A stretch of DNA of 64,000 bases from Thunnus maccoyii (Eukaryota; Chordata; Actinopteri; Scombriformes; Scombridae), in assembly GCF_910596095.1 (NCBI RefSeq), contig NC_056547.1:29453647-29517646 (forward strand). The letters run 5' to 3'. The notes under the pieces are model-generated. The model saw only the letters and a program-made list of their open reading frames with translations. It was not told where the DNA came from and did no database searches. Below, one piece after another: positions 13,331 through 25,587 of this stretch (position 1 is its first letter; each line of letters begins with the position of its first letter). Both the position numbers and the translations under genes were made by a program.

Positions 13331-15857
13331 CATCCTGATGCATTCTCTTTGCTTTAATGTCTTTACATTGTTACAGTAGCAATGTTCTCTTGTGGTTTTT
13401 CTACCCACTGGGTAGGGCACGTGCATAATATATTAACGTTTATATACAGTACTGTACAGATAAAGACTCAGGAGTCAGACTGCTGAAAAAGCACCATTAG
13501 AAGTGAGGCACAACAGAGGTGGGGGCTTTTTGAGTGCAAGTGGTTTCCTGTGGTCGATCCAGTGTCACCATCAGGCACAGAGTTAGCTCATATTCATGTA
13601 ACGTGCAAACCCTACTGAAAACAAGTCTGAAAAACTGTAAACTGGAAATTACAAGAGGAAAAAGGCATGTTTAAGGAGACAAAAATCTATGTTTGATATT
13701 TTTCCCTACATACAAATTTGAACACATGAAAATGGAAAAGGGAACATACTAAAACAGATAGCAGCAGAATAAAGCAGCAGCAGCATGTAGCAAGAGCTAA
13801 ACAACAGGTAACCTGGGTTCTGAGTCCCTGCTCAGGCTACACTGTGGGAGATTATGGTCAAACTAAAAGTTGAGTGGCTGAAATTCAAATTCTGCTAAAT
13901 CACAAATACATGTTAACATTTCATCAAGCAGCAACATTAGATAAATAAAAATAAATACTCTTTTATGTGGGTTCATCCAAAGCATATCCCACTAACAAGC
14001 ACTGGCTCCATGGCATCAGGTCTCAAAAGCACTTCAAAACATTTTGTCCAGGTACAGAGATATTGCCGTTATTTCTTTTCTGTAACGTGTATGGACGACA
14101 GTTCCAGCTGTTATCAGTGAGTCTTCAGTAGAAACGACATCACTGACAGAGTCATTTCATTTCACACATACACATGGCATGTTTTTTTGAAAAACAAGTG
14201 TGTGACAAATATTAAAAGTTGAGATGATTCATTAGAAAAATGTGGTTTTCTTATTGGCACATGTCCTAACCCTAACTCTAGCCCTACCCTAATATACAAT
14301 ATAATATCTCTCATCAGTGTTGATGTTTAAATAGTGTTTATGTCATTTTAAGCTCATCCTGGATTTGATGTACTCTAGTGTGCGGCTGGATGGTTTGATG
14401 TGAAATCAGTGCCGGCACACACTGCCCTGCTCATACTGAACTTCTGAATTTAAAGCTATTCCTATTTTTGAGGCTGAACTTGAATCTTACTGTGTGTCAC
14501 CACAGCTACACAGTAAATTATAGATGATCCATTTGTCATTTAAATTATTATCATGCAAAATGCCAAATACTTGCTGTGTTCCAATCTCTTGCTGCTTGTT
14601 TTATATCACTGTTAATTAAATAAGGGGGTAACAAGGAATCTGAAGACCTTACTTTAAGCTCTGGGAACTTATGAGGGTTATTTGTCATTATTCTGTGACA
14701 TCTCATAGACTAAACAATTAATGGATTCATTACTGGATTCATTCATTGTTGCTGTATTAATTTAATTCCATTTCAGTCGTTCACATTCAAATGTAAACTG
14801 TTTAACACTAGAATTATCTTTAAATAACTAAAATGTATTCAACTACAATGCTTTTGAATTCAATGGTTCAGTATGAGCATCAACCCAAGTCAGTGCAGTT
14901 CAATGCAATGGCACTGAGCTAGACTACATATTGCTATGCATCCTCTGCTTTGAAACAAGTCAGAGTGACTTCTGATTCTCTTACATCACATCCCCATGAC
15001 TAACAGCAGTGTGAATCACGGTCTGGTGAATCAAAACAGAAAATCACTTATTTCCAAATGACTGGGCTCAGCATGTACATAACATCAGCATACAGAAAAG
15101 AAACGCATACAAAAGGAGAGATTTTTAGCACCTAATAAAAATATCTTGCAGCTTTAATATTCCTTAAAGGACAACTCCATCTGTGTTTTTTGTGGGTTGT
15201 TCAAATGGAAACGCCCGCTCAGCCGTTAGCAATGGGTTAGAGCGCCTCTCCCATGAAAAATTGTCCAGATATACTACGAGTGATGTCGCAGTGCTGAGTC
15301 TGAGTGTGTGAGATGAGTGGAGGGACAGACAACTGCTGAGTGCCGCTGAGATCTGGAGTCGTTTCCTCGTGGGAGGAGGAGAGCTCAGAGTTTACTTTTC
15401 AAACTATGAGCAGCAGGAACAGTGACTGCGCCGTCTGTGTGTGTCTGTTAGCGCGTTTAGCAGAGCGGTAGCAACAATGAGTACTCAGTCTGTCTCTGTG
15501 GCTACTGGCTAGGCGGGCTAGAGGGTTTATTTCACTTTATATGTAGCAACCTCATCATGCAGAAAACCTGCGTCAGGTCATGTGGGAAAAAAGTTTTTAG
15601 AAGGTTTTTTAGCATTGTGACGCTAAAACATACGTACTTCGACCAAAATTTGAATTTTTGGATTTGAATACATATGGGACACTGATGTGAAGCTTCAGAA
15701 CAATATAAAAACCTCAAAAAAAACAAAAAATAACGGACCCGCCCTATAAAATCTTCAGCACCTGGGATTAGTTCGTCTTTAGTGTGGCGGTAGAGCTCTC
15801 CTCTCAGGTGTGATAGAGACTGTTCAGTATATTTCAGTTCCCTTCTGCTTCCTTCCG
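13331..15857 (-). other. Probable long 3' UTR of the PMEPA1-like gene, with an inserted repeat
   Basis: This stretch follows the PMEPA1-like stop codon. It is AT-rich, contains CAG-rich and TTTATT words on the plus strand and has no ORF with recognisable similarity. The family commonly has a long 3' UTR, so the assignment is plausible but inferred. The part at about 15160-15840 (beginning 'cttaaaggacaactcc') has a different, more GC-rich composition and looks like an inserted non-coding element. Confidence 0.4.
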
Positions 15858-18651
15858 TCAACTCTTCTTGTTTAAGTCAGTGGAGGCCTTTCTTGTGCTT
15901 ACAGGGTCACTGCTGCCAGTGTGGAACACTGTCTGTGAACTGTTAGGTCCTAACCAGGCTGTAGAGGCAGGGTAATCCCCCATCACCTCACTGTAGGAGG
16001 GCGGGGGACCCTCCATCCTTGCACTGGAATCATTGGTTCCAGAGTTACTTTTGGGGGTCTGTAGTCTCTTGCTGTGTATATAAATGTCTATGAGGTCACT
16101 ATCAAAAACGGTCCGGTTCGGGGGAGCACGCACAGCGGCTCGGATCAGCTCCAGCTGCTGGTCTGGGTGGCGGAGCTGTAAGCTACATGGACCCTTGTAG
16201 GGCGGCAGCTCCTCCCCATCTGACAGGCAGATGATCGGGGGAAGGTTGATGATCTCCTGTGGCAGGTGGGGGTAGGTGGGCTGCAAGCGACACAGTTGCT
16301 GCTGCTGCATGAAACGTGGCAAGTTCCTGTTCAGGTGGCTACACATCACCTGAATGGAGACAAACACAGAGCAAAGGAACCCATTTAAATCATCAGACAG
16401 GTAAATATGGTAGGTGATACTAAGTGGCCCAGGTGGACTGGGTGAGTGAATTTATATGAGTTTAGTTCCAGTTTTTTCTGGAACTATTTCGTGGAAATAT
16501 TTAGTTAGTTTAGTTTAGAAATATTTATACTCCTTTTTGACCAAACAGTTCTACTTACTGAGGAGCCACAGGAACTTAACTCAAGAACTAAATCAGGAAC
16601 TAAAAGTCTCCTTTCAACATTCCTATTTGTATGTATGTAAGGATCCAAAGAAGACATGGAGGTGGAAAGGGAGACACAGTGTCTGTTTTGACCTATCAGC
16701 AACATTCAGCCCCAACAGTTCCTTGGCCATCAGAGAGTACTGCCCCCAACTATGGCTTGTCAAACTGTTTTAAGACCCTGGTTCATCCAGTCAAAACACA
16801 AGTTAAGTTCCCAAGTTCCTGAAATTGTCACCTGGGTTCCTAGAAAAGTTCCAGTGGAAACTGTTCAAGGTCAGGCTATGCTTGAAACAAACTAGCTTGT
16901 ACAATGTGTCATGTGAACATGTCTACAGTCGAAAGCGTTTTTAGCTCTTTTGAATGGCCAGACTCAAAAACATTCAGACGGAGTTAATGGTGCACACATT
17001 CTCGTTTCTCCTTGAAGGTTTTCATGGCATTGCACTCATTTGTACACAAGAAACCTGACAGAAGTAATGGTGCAAAGAATGAAAAAAAGAGTGATTGTCG
17101 GTTTCCAAAAGTTACAAAACTTGTGAGATCTAGATGGATGGGTGGAACGCTACAGGTTAAAGATTTCTGAAACAAAAGGCTCAGGTAAAGCACGACAGGC
17201 ATTACTCACCTCACCGTTTCTCTGCTGAGTCAGCACACTGTCTGACCACACGCTGGCATCCTGAGAGAGGGAGAAGCGGTTAAAAACAAGCTCATATCAA
17301 TCAAAAATATACCACAAATTAATACACACACATACCCACACATCACTACTTAAACTGTTAACATAGAGCCTCAAAATTCAACCATCCAATTGACTAGAGA
17401 CATTTTTGATTTTGGTATCTTTTGGTATCCCTTTTCTTATCCAGTGTAAAAAAAATCTCCCAGTATTCCCAGCATCTCCCAGTGCGGTAGCAATGTCACC
17501 TACCAGTTGTGTGGCCTGGTCTCTCTGGGTGTGGCTGAGCCTGCTGATGAAGGCCAGGGCTGACAACCGGTAGTGGTTGAGCAGGCAGATGATCACGACC
17601 ATCATGAAGGTCATCACCAGCAGGATAATTATCATCTGAACAAACTCCAGTTCAGCTGCATACACAGAGAGATGGATAGAAACACTCTGTCACAGGATTC
17701 CATATACTCCCAAGCATTTGAGCCAATGGATACAATTCCCCCTTTCTCAATTAGAGCCTGAGCGGTAGTGGATTTATGAGGCTGATACTGAGATGGGTAC
17801 TTGAGAATAATAACAAGACTAACTGTGAGACTGAAAATCAGCCAGAACTTTTGAAAAAGGAGATTGGTTTCACCCAGCTGGTATGTCCCATGCATGCACC
17901 CTATGCTGCATACATGGTGGTATATGTGTCATCAGACCTGGTTAAGCAGTAAAGTGGGTATCACATCTGCTTAATATGCAGAGAGTTGAGGGGTCAAGCA
18001 CCAAGTAACTAACCTAGAACACCTCCCCCAGCTCATGGTAATGACTCCCACAAAACAAAGGTTGTGTTTCCTGTTCCAGTTGTGATGCCCCTGTTCTCCA
18101 TACTGTGCAGTATACAATGTTCTCTGCTCACAAATGCTTTTGGACATAGAATATGAGAACAAAATGCAAAGCAGGAGGTGCAAGAAAGTTACCACAAGGA
18201 TAACTGGCTTGTGACAGCCAAGCTTTCATACTGATGCTACTTTTTGATCCTTTGATGCCAGCTCTTCCTTTCATTGTGAAGCAGAATTCACCCACTAATA
18301 GGTGGTAGGTAGTTATATATAGTTATAAAATAAAAAAATAAGTTATAAAATGGGTGATTTTAATAGCAACTCAAATGTATGGTTGTAGTAAATGAATTGC
18401 CCCTTTCAGTTGGTTGAGAGGGACTTGGCAGTCTTATGATAGCTACATTCTACTGTTCATGTGTGGGGCATTGATATCAATGTGTGTATCTGTCTGGTTT
18501 TTTTTAAAGAAGAACAAAATAGATTTATATAATAAACAATCACACAGACAGCCCAGCCAATCAGCTGAAACTGTGAGGTGGGGAGCTGGATGACTCTTAA
18601 GAGTAGGGATCATTCATTCCTCAGACCAGACACATGTCTAGACACTATATA

Positions 18652-18742
<91 letters not shown>

Positions 18743-20041
18743 GTTTAATAATTGAGGCTGGTTAGCTGAGCAGGATCAGCCTGCCAGAGCTCAGCAGACC
18801 AGACACCATCTGCTCTCTCTTTTAAAACTCTTTTTTTATGCACAAATTGAAGGAACTGATATGATTACATGTGACAAATAAATAATGATTAATTGATTGA
18901 TTTATCTGTCTCACATACATTACCAACTGTAGGTCAATCAGATATTAAAATGATGTGTTTATACAAATATTTTTTTCATTCTAACTAAGAGTATGATTTG
19001 TTTTATTAAAAAAAAGCAAAGCTGTTAGAACTACTTTGTTCTTCTTTAAAAACCAGACCGATACATTCATTTCTATCAATGCCCCACATGAACAGTAGAA
19101 TGTAGCTATCACAAGTGAAAGGGGTGACACCAAGAGCTATAATTTACTACAATACATTTCAGTTGCTATGAAAATCACTCATGTTATAACTTACTTTAAC
19201 AAAGTAATTTGTCAAACTGAATATTGTGTTATATTTTTCAATTGATCATTGTGTCATCTGAGGTAATGAACAGCACTTTGTCTTTAAAATGATGTGATTC
19301 CATAACAGCAAATGACTTTGCTGTTGTATACTAATGCTACAATTACTGACTTCATATCCTGTTGTATCACAGTGTTTTTTTGGGGGAGTTTCTCATTATC
19401 TGAACTACGGGACAGATGACAGAAGGTGTCATAAAACCCTCTGAGGCAGTTTAGTGACTAGTGATTTGGGGCTACATGGCAATAAAGAAAATTAGCTTGA
19501 CTTAACAATGACTTTAAAGCATATGTTGTATTTTTTTAAGTCTAACTTAAACAATATTTACACACAACGTGTTGTAATAAACACTTGAAAAATATGATTA
19601 TTCATATGATTACTATCCTCATAGTAGCGTTAATGACAATCATATTGCCGATGGGTTGCGGTGCAAAGGGACAGTGTACATTTTTAAATTTTGCACGCTC
19701 AGAAATAGAAAAAGCTTCCGGACTTCCGGAGCTCCAAACGCTGGAACTAACAAGCACAGATATGTAATGCATTCATGTAAACACATACATTTGTGCCACT
19801 GCAAACATGTAAAGTTTTGTGTTTTCGTCAGGTTTAAGCTAAGTCAACAAAACAGAGAAAACAGAGAATGTGTGTATGTGTCTGATACCCGCTGAGTGAA
19901 CAAAGAGAGAGCAGAGACACAAAGGCTCAGACGCTGGCAGTGACTGACAGGCCTTCACCTTTCACCCTTGACCCTGGGGAGGAGCGCGCTGAGACAGCAG
20001 CCGGCTGTAATGAGGAGTCTGGTGCATTGCTAATAAACCTG

Positions 20042-20076
<35 letters not shown>

Positions 20077-21658
20077 CATCTTGTTGTCTCATCAGCCCTC
20101 TCTACATCCCCTATAACTTGAGCTTATGCTTGGGCCTCCCCTGTGCACTTCTTCTATGATCATAACATCAGGACAAAGAAGTAAAGTGAATGTGAGCGTT
20201 CAGATGATCAGCAGTGATCCAGGCGTGTTTCTGATGGATCAGTATCAGCGACATAAAGCCCAAATTCATTTCTGATCCTTTGTTTGCTCCAGGTAACAGT
20301 AGCTGTCAAAAAGGCCCTTTCATGCTCTGTTTAAAACACATGAATCACAGCACTGTGAACCATGCAACTCACAAAATAATCAGCTGTCAACAGTTCCAGT
20401 ATATGAAATGAAAATGCGTAATCGAGCCATGTCACTTTGCATCTATTCTCAGCAACGTTTTGCAGCAGTACCACGCCTCTATAGAGCCGCTGTTAGTTAA
20501 AAATGCATTTGAGCAGTATTTGGTTTATGCTGTAGATAAAAAGAGGTTGTGTTCAAATACCCAAATGCCCAACCTGTCTACCACAGTGGCTCCAGATCAA
20601 ACCCCCCCCCCAGGAACAGCACTGGGGGCATTTTTGGGCTCTGAGGGCCCAAAACCATGGAAGCCTGAAAAGTCTCTCAGCATATGGCATTTGGAATGAA
20701 TGTGGCGCCATCTTGGAATGCAGTATCCACTTTTCTTAATACATCCATCCCCCACACTGATACAGTAAGACAATATTAGAGATGAGTAGTGAGAAACATG
20801 CAGTCTGACGTTGTTCCTGACTGGTCAGAACTGAAGGTTGTGTGCAGTGGTGTTGCTATTGGTATTCTATCACCTTGTTGTCTTGTTGTCCACTTCTGAT
20901 GATGCAAGTCTGCATCCACAAGCGTTCACTGTGTAATTATGGTGGACAGGTTGAAATTCTTTGGACTGAATGTAGCAACGTAAATGAAAGCAAAGAGAAC
21001 AATAAATGCATGAGCAGTTGTTTAGTGGAACAGGTAACTTTGTCAACTCTAAAGCTGATGGAGCTTCAGTCATGTGATAAGCAATATCTGATGAAAAAGC
21101 ACGTAAGTGGCCCTTGAGTTGGGATTTTTGTCAAATACATGGTCAAGAGTTCACTTCCATGCTTATCCTACACATGGTTTGGCATCAATGAATCCAAATG
21201 GAAAAGCTATTGCCAACCAGCAGGTAAATGAATGTATTTCAGTTCAAGCCTGGCTCCTATCATACTTTCATAGGCTGCATAAACTCTAACAGTTATGTGA
21301 TGAGACCGGCCTGTAGCCGATGGGCTACAGCTGCAGATACCAGCCATCACATCTATCAGCCTCCTGGTGACTGTGCTGTTGGTCTTATATTATACAGTGT
21401 GTTAACTCAAGTGTTACTTCTGCTCAGTAATTAGACGGCTACGATAGAAGTTACTGTCATATTAAGCAGCATTTACACTCGTTATCACATAGCGGCGTTT
21501 AACCTCGCCCGGAAATGAGCAGATTTGTCTTTAAAAAAAAAAAAACAGAAAGACTTACATATATCCATGCCCTGTGGCTGGGGTCCGGTGCAGCTGCAGA
21601 AGCAAAAACCATTGGACTTTGTGTTGCTGGAGCTTGCCGGGACCGTTCTGTTTCGCAT
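15858..21658 (-). CDS. PMEPA1/LDLRAD4-family transmembrane adaptor (NEDD4-binding, SMAD-interacting type)
   Basis: Family members are single-pass membrane proteins that recruit NEDD4-type E3 ligases through PY motifs and dampen TGF-beta signalling by binding R-SMADs through a SIM motif. Four exons join in phase: 21559-21658, 17504-17655, 17210-17260 and 15858-16349, giving 264 residues. A cysteine cluster (FCFCSC) precedes SELEFVQ and a membrane segment at about 41-60. The cytosolic part has [11 protein letters not shown], an LPPY at 149-152 in place of the first PPxY, the SIM core PPNRT from 177 followed by FDSDLID, and an intact PPSY at 217-220. The first exon gives a short N-terminus without an LDL-receptor class A repeat, as in PMEPA1, while LLNHY and DLIDI look closer to LDLRAD4, so the paralogue is not settled. 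The start was taken as the ATG giving a 33-residue N-terminus; an in-frame ATG 32 codons upstream is possible. Confidence 0.9.
16445..16865. mobile_element. Possible MITE in intron 3 of the PMEPA1-like gene
   Basis: Many copies of GGAAC/GTTCC words appear, with 'agttccagttttttctggaact' at one end and 'aaaagttccagtggaaactg' at the other. This recalls a non-autonomous fish element with GTTCC-rich ends. Terminal repeats are imperfect, so the call is tentative. The ORFs across it look spurious. Confidence 0.4.
18654..18740. repeat. (CA)n microsatellite
   Basis: A long uninterrupted CA run of about 87 bases within the large first intron of the PMEPA1-like gene. Confidence 0.97.
20043..20074. repeat. 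(TG)n microsatellite
   Basis: An uninterrupted TG run of about 32 bases in the same large intron. Confidence 0.95.
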
Positions 21659-21897
21659 GAGACAGGGAGCGCCGGGACGCCGGGGAGCTGAGCCGGCAGC
21701 CGGCAGCCGAGGGGCGCAGAGGAGCGACCGGTCCAGCAGCCTGTCAGCGCCCACCCCGAGACCCGAGACTCCTCACACAGCCTACATCACGACCCTGGAG
21801 CTCCGTGTGGTACATGGACTATCCTCATCTTAACATACTGTGACACATTCTCCTTTAGTGCCCCGTGGTGCTTTCAGCTGAGCAGAGGAGTGTGTGT

Positions 21898-21934
<37 letters not shown>

Positions 21935-22115
21935 GGGACGTGCTCTGATTTACAGCCCGCCTCCTCCTCTCTCCTCCTGTCAGTGATCCGTGGGGGAGGA
22001 AGGGATGGGGACAATGGCGGACGGCGGTCAGAGAGGGAGGGTTGGGGGGTGGGGGCTGGAGGAGCAGACCCAGACAGACCATCCAGACTGAAAAAGATCG
22101 CCGCTAGCAGACTAT
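21659..22115 (-). promoter_or_regulatory. GC-rich promoter-like region of the PMEPA1-like gene
   Basis: Directly upstream of the first coding exon, the sequence becomes clearly GC- and CpG-rich (for example 'gcgccgggacgccggggagc' at 21668-21687 and 'gcggacggcggtc' near 22018), unlike the AT-rich surroundings. This fits a CpG-type promoter and 5' UTR. A TG microsatellite interrupts it. No exact start site can be given. Confidence 0.5.
21893..21931. repeat. (TG)n microsatellite, slightly interrupted
   Basis: A TG run with one or two interruptions just upstream of the PMEPA1-like first exon. Confidence 0.93.
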
Positions 22116-25100
22116 AAGACTAACAGAATGGCAACCCATCTCGACTGGGCAAAATAGGCAACTGCCCCAGGCCCCAGCCTTACTGTCTGGTATGAGGAAA
22201 TGTAATGAATTCATTTAATTAAAATGTATACATTCCCAGCGGAAGAATTTAAGACATGCATATTTGTTTGGAAATATACACACCAGAGGACAATCTAAGA
22301 TGAAACAATCAGGACCTAATGGTAGTGTCTGCAGGGGAGAGGACTGAATCCAACTCCTGCCACAAACCTACAAGGGTTCTCATATAAACTGGCTTGAATA
22401 CAGTAGATCAGGGGATCCATACGAGTGTGAACAATTAAATGAATGGTGTTTACACTGTACAGTAGGATACATGTTAGTAATAACACGTGATGTTACCATT
22501 TTGTAAACTGTCACATATCTGCTGCTCTTTTCTCTGTTGTAAATTGGAAAAATTAAGTTTTTAAAAGCCTCCGCAAAATGCCTCAGCTATTGACAGCAGA
22601 TAGCTGGTGCAGAAAACACACACTGAAAAAAATGCAAAGCAATCCTCGTCATTTACTGTAATTAAGAAATTATAGAGTTTTACTAATTATTAAAATCCTG
22701 AACATAGCTGTGTCAGTCATTCTGTATGCACAGACAGCAGAGGAACTGGGGGGGTCAACCGGTCAACATTATTATATGTCTGATTCCCATTCTGAAGGTG
22801 GTTCATAGGTGGCTCATAGGATCCAAGAGCAGACACCAAGACAGAGGTCTGACTGACAGACTGGGAAGCCACCAGACACACCAAGTAGTTCAGAGACCAC
22901 AGTCTGTTCCAGAAGGAAGAGCCAAGCAGAGGAAGAGACTGTAATAAAGAATATATGAGCACATAGCCAAAATGTTTTCTCCATTTACCCAAATCAAAAA
23001 AGCTCCATAGTAGAATGTGAACGATATCAGTAAAATGAACATATCCACTGCAACATGAAACACAGTGCAGAAATACGGTGGCCCGGAGGGTCAAAACACA
23101 ACAACATATCAGTAAAAACATTTCACAAAACGGAAAAGGTAGGGACAACAATTCATGTTTGTGATTGGACAGAACCCAAGTCAATCAATAGCCTATTGGT
23201 CCGTTATATCCTACTATAGGAAGTAAACTCCAAAGGATGCACTGACTGGCCGTGAATGTATGTGATACTGGGCCTGTGTCTTCATTGAAAAAGCTATCAA
23301 GAGAACCTGGCTGCAGACAAGTTGATGTAAACCAGGGGTTCCTTGGCTTTGGTCTGCAGACAAGAGCATTTAGCACCGGACCGCGACAGACGCGTGTGAT
23401 TCATTAAGGCACCAGAGAGAGACAGGTTGGCAATGGCATGATAGTGATAAGGAAAATGCAGCATAGACTGCGTTAAATTCAAGGAATTTACCCCCAATAC
23501 CCTATAATAACCTGCAAACTTACTTACACTACACTACCAGAGACAATTAAACATGTTATTTTTCACAGCAAACATGCAAAACAATTTACCGGGGGAACTC
23601 CTAACTTTACTGCACATGGCAGTTGTGGAACAACAAAGTGTAACAATTAACAGGAGAACGCATTTAGGCCCATCGGTTGTAAAGAAAAAGCATTGCAAAT
23701 TCGCAATTTAATGCATTAAATGCCTCTTAAAGTTGATTTTTGTCATTTTTATTTGTTTGCTGTCTTTCTAGTGTCTGTTTCCCGGGTCTTTAGCGTTGTT
23801 TTATTTATTCAAATAATTTTCGTAGTGTGCGCCACGTTTTAAATAAAGTTTTATTTACAAAAAAGAGGACGAGGAAAAGTAGGAAGAAGGTGGAAGAAGA
23901 AAAGATCAGCCATCTTCGTGAGGTCGAAATCTGCCGTGCAGGGGTAATATTTTTAGTATTACTAAATCATCATGCATTCTTGCGTTTGACGAACATACGT
24001 ATGAAGCGAAAACAATAACACGCGCCATGTCTATTACGTTCACAACGGGTTAGCTTTTCGCTAGCTCCCGGCTAGCTTGTTACATAAGCTAAATTAGCGT
24101 GGCAAAGTTAAGCAGCAGGAGATGATGGGACCGCCGCTGAATGGCAATAACAATTATTCCACGTTTCATTGTATTTTCTCAAAACCGAATGTGCGTGAAT
24201 TGATAGTTGTTTAAAATCCAGTTGTAAGTCTGGGGATCACATGTAGCTGGAACCACCGGCCACAGCGGTCCCCAAAAACAACCTTTCCATGGCTAACCTA
24301 GATGTAAAAGTCTAAATACTGACGTCTGTTTTATTTCCGAGCCATTTTCCTTGGCATTAACGGAATTGTCAGACTGTCTAGATATAAGGACACAGAGAAA
24401 TGTCAACTTTTTTCCTTTAACTTTATTGCTGAAATCAAGAGCAGTGTATAAAAAAGGGAACAGTGCCATCAAGTGATGGTACAAAAAGCAGCAATGAATA
24501 CAGGATCAAGACTCAAAACTAGGAGAAATAAATAGATAAACACATGAAAAAAGAAAGAAAAACTCTGGACTCCGTGCAGGTCAGTCAAGATCCTTTACAG
24601 CAAAGTGGAAAAACCGTTTCTTTATGGACCTGGTTTTGTGCAGCCTGTCCATATACAGTCAGTTAGTCCATATGGTGTATGACAGGACAGTACAGAGAAA
24701 CTCCAGGGGCCTGTTTCAGAAAGCAGGCATGACAAACAGCGGGAAAAGTGTCAATATGTTAACACAATAAAGTTGTATTCAGTGTCGTCCATTAATTCAT
24801 CATTTACCAGACTTACATTTCTGACTGTGTATCAGGCTGTAGCTACATTACATTTTACATATATTTGTTCAGCTTTAATTGAAGGGGACAAAACACAGGA
24901 GGCAGCAACTGAAGATGAAAAATATAAAGCTTTAAACAATATATAGATCAAAGACATAGAGACATGACTGTAAGCTCACAGTCTGATCCAGTAATAATGT
25001 GTTTGGTGATTTGAACTTGAACAGCCGTCGATCAGTGCGACCAATAGAGAAAAACTCAGGGTTTGTTGAAAAAATGGTAACTGACCCCAAGTTTAAGTTA

Positions 25101-25587
25101 GCTCTCTTTCTAGAGCTGAAAACCCAGAGTTTCCCTTATCTCAGGCTTAAGAAACTCAGAGTTTTCACTAATCCTGCTTTCTGAAACAGGGCCCGGGAGG
25201 TTCTGGGGAAGGAAATGATGTGCAATCCCAGCAGGGATTAGAAAGTAGTCAATTTCTTTAAAGAGTCCCATAAAAATATGAACTGTCTGAAACATCTGGT
25301 TGGTTGAGCAGTGTGAAGAAAACATGAACTTCTTGTGGCTCTATTGTTGATTTAGATTGTGGAGGCTACATGCGTAGTGCATTGTGGGTAGCTGCCTGCA
25401 GGAGGCAACACAGCAGTGACTGCCACTGATCTGCACTTATTATGGTTATTAAAAAAGTTGCAGTAAATTCTCAAACAGGGTGTTCTCTGAATTGTTCTCA
25501 TACTTGCCATGTATCACTACTTGATGTAATGATACGTGTTAAAATATAGATGTGACTACTTTTTTCTCATCTCTGCATCACTCTTAG
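22116..25587. other. Intergenic interval upstream of thap7
   Basis: No recognisable exon. A 155-codon minus-strand ORF at 22717-23184 has no family similarity and overlaps repeat-like sequence. At about 23080-23105 is one end of the MITE seen whole at 12.3 kb. From about 23328 to 24275, 'aggggttccttgg' at one side and 'agcggtccccaaaaa' at the other suggest an old hAT element. A MITE occupies 24707-25194. A 5' UTR exon of thap7 must lie here or further upstream, since an acceptor abuts the thap7 ATG. Confidence 0.45.
24707..25194. mobile_element. MITE with about 21-base terminal inverted repeats
   Basis: The left end GGGCCTGTTTCAGAAAGCAG at 24707 is mirrored by the right end at 25173-25194 (CCTGCTTTCTGAAACAGGGC...), differing by one inserted base. 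Between them are 'aactcagagttt' type subrepeats known from this widespread fish family. About 490 bases, no coding capacity. Confidence 0.85.

Noticed and set aside
21855-22082. ORF with (HT)n run upstream of the PMEPA1-like gene
   Set aside because: It is a translated TG microsatellite in a GC-rich promoter region.
22717-23184. 155-codon minus-strand ORF rich in Leu, Cys and Phe
   Set aside because: No family similarity; it overlaps a MITE end and repeat-like sequence, and lacks supporting splice sites or promoter.
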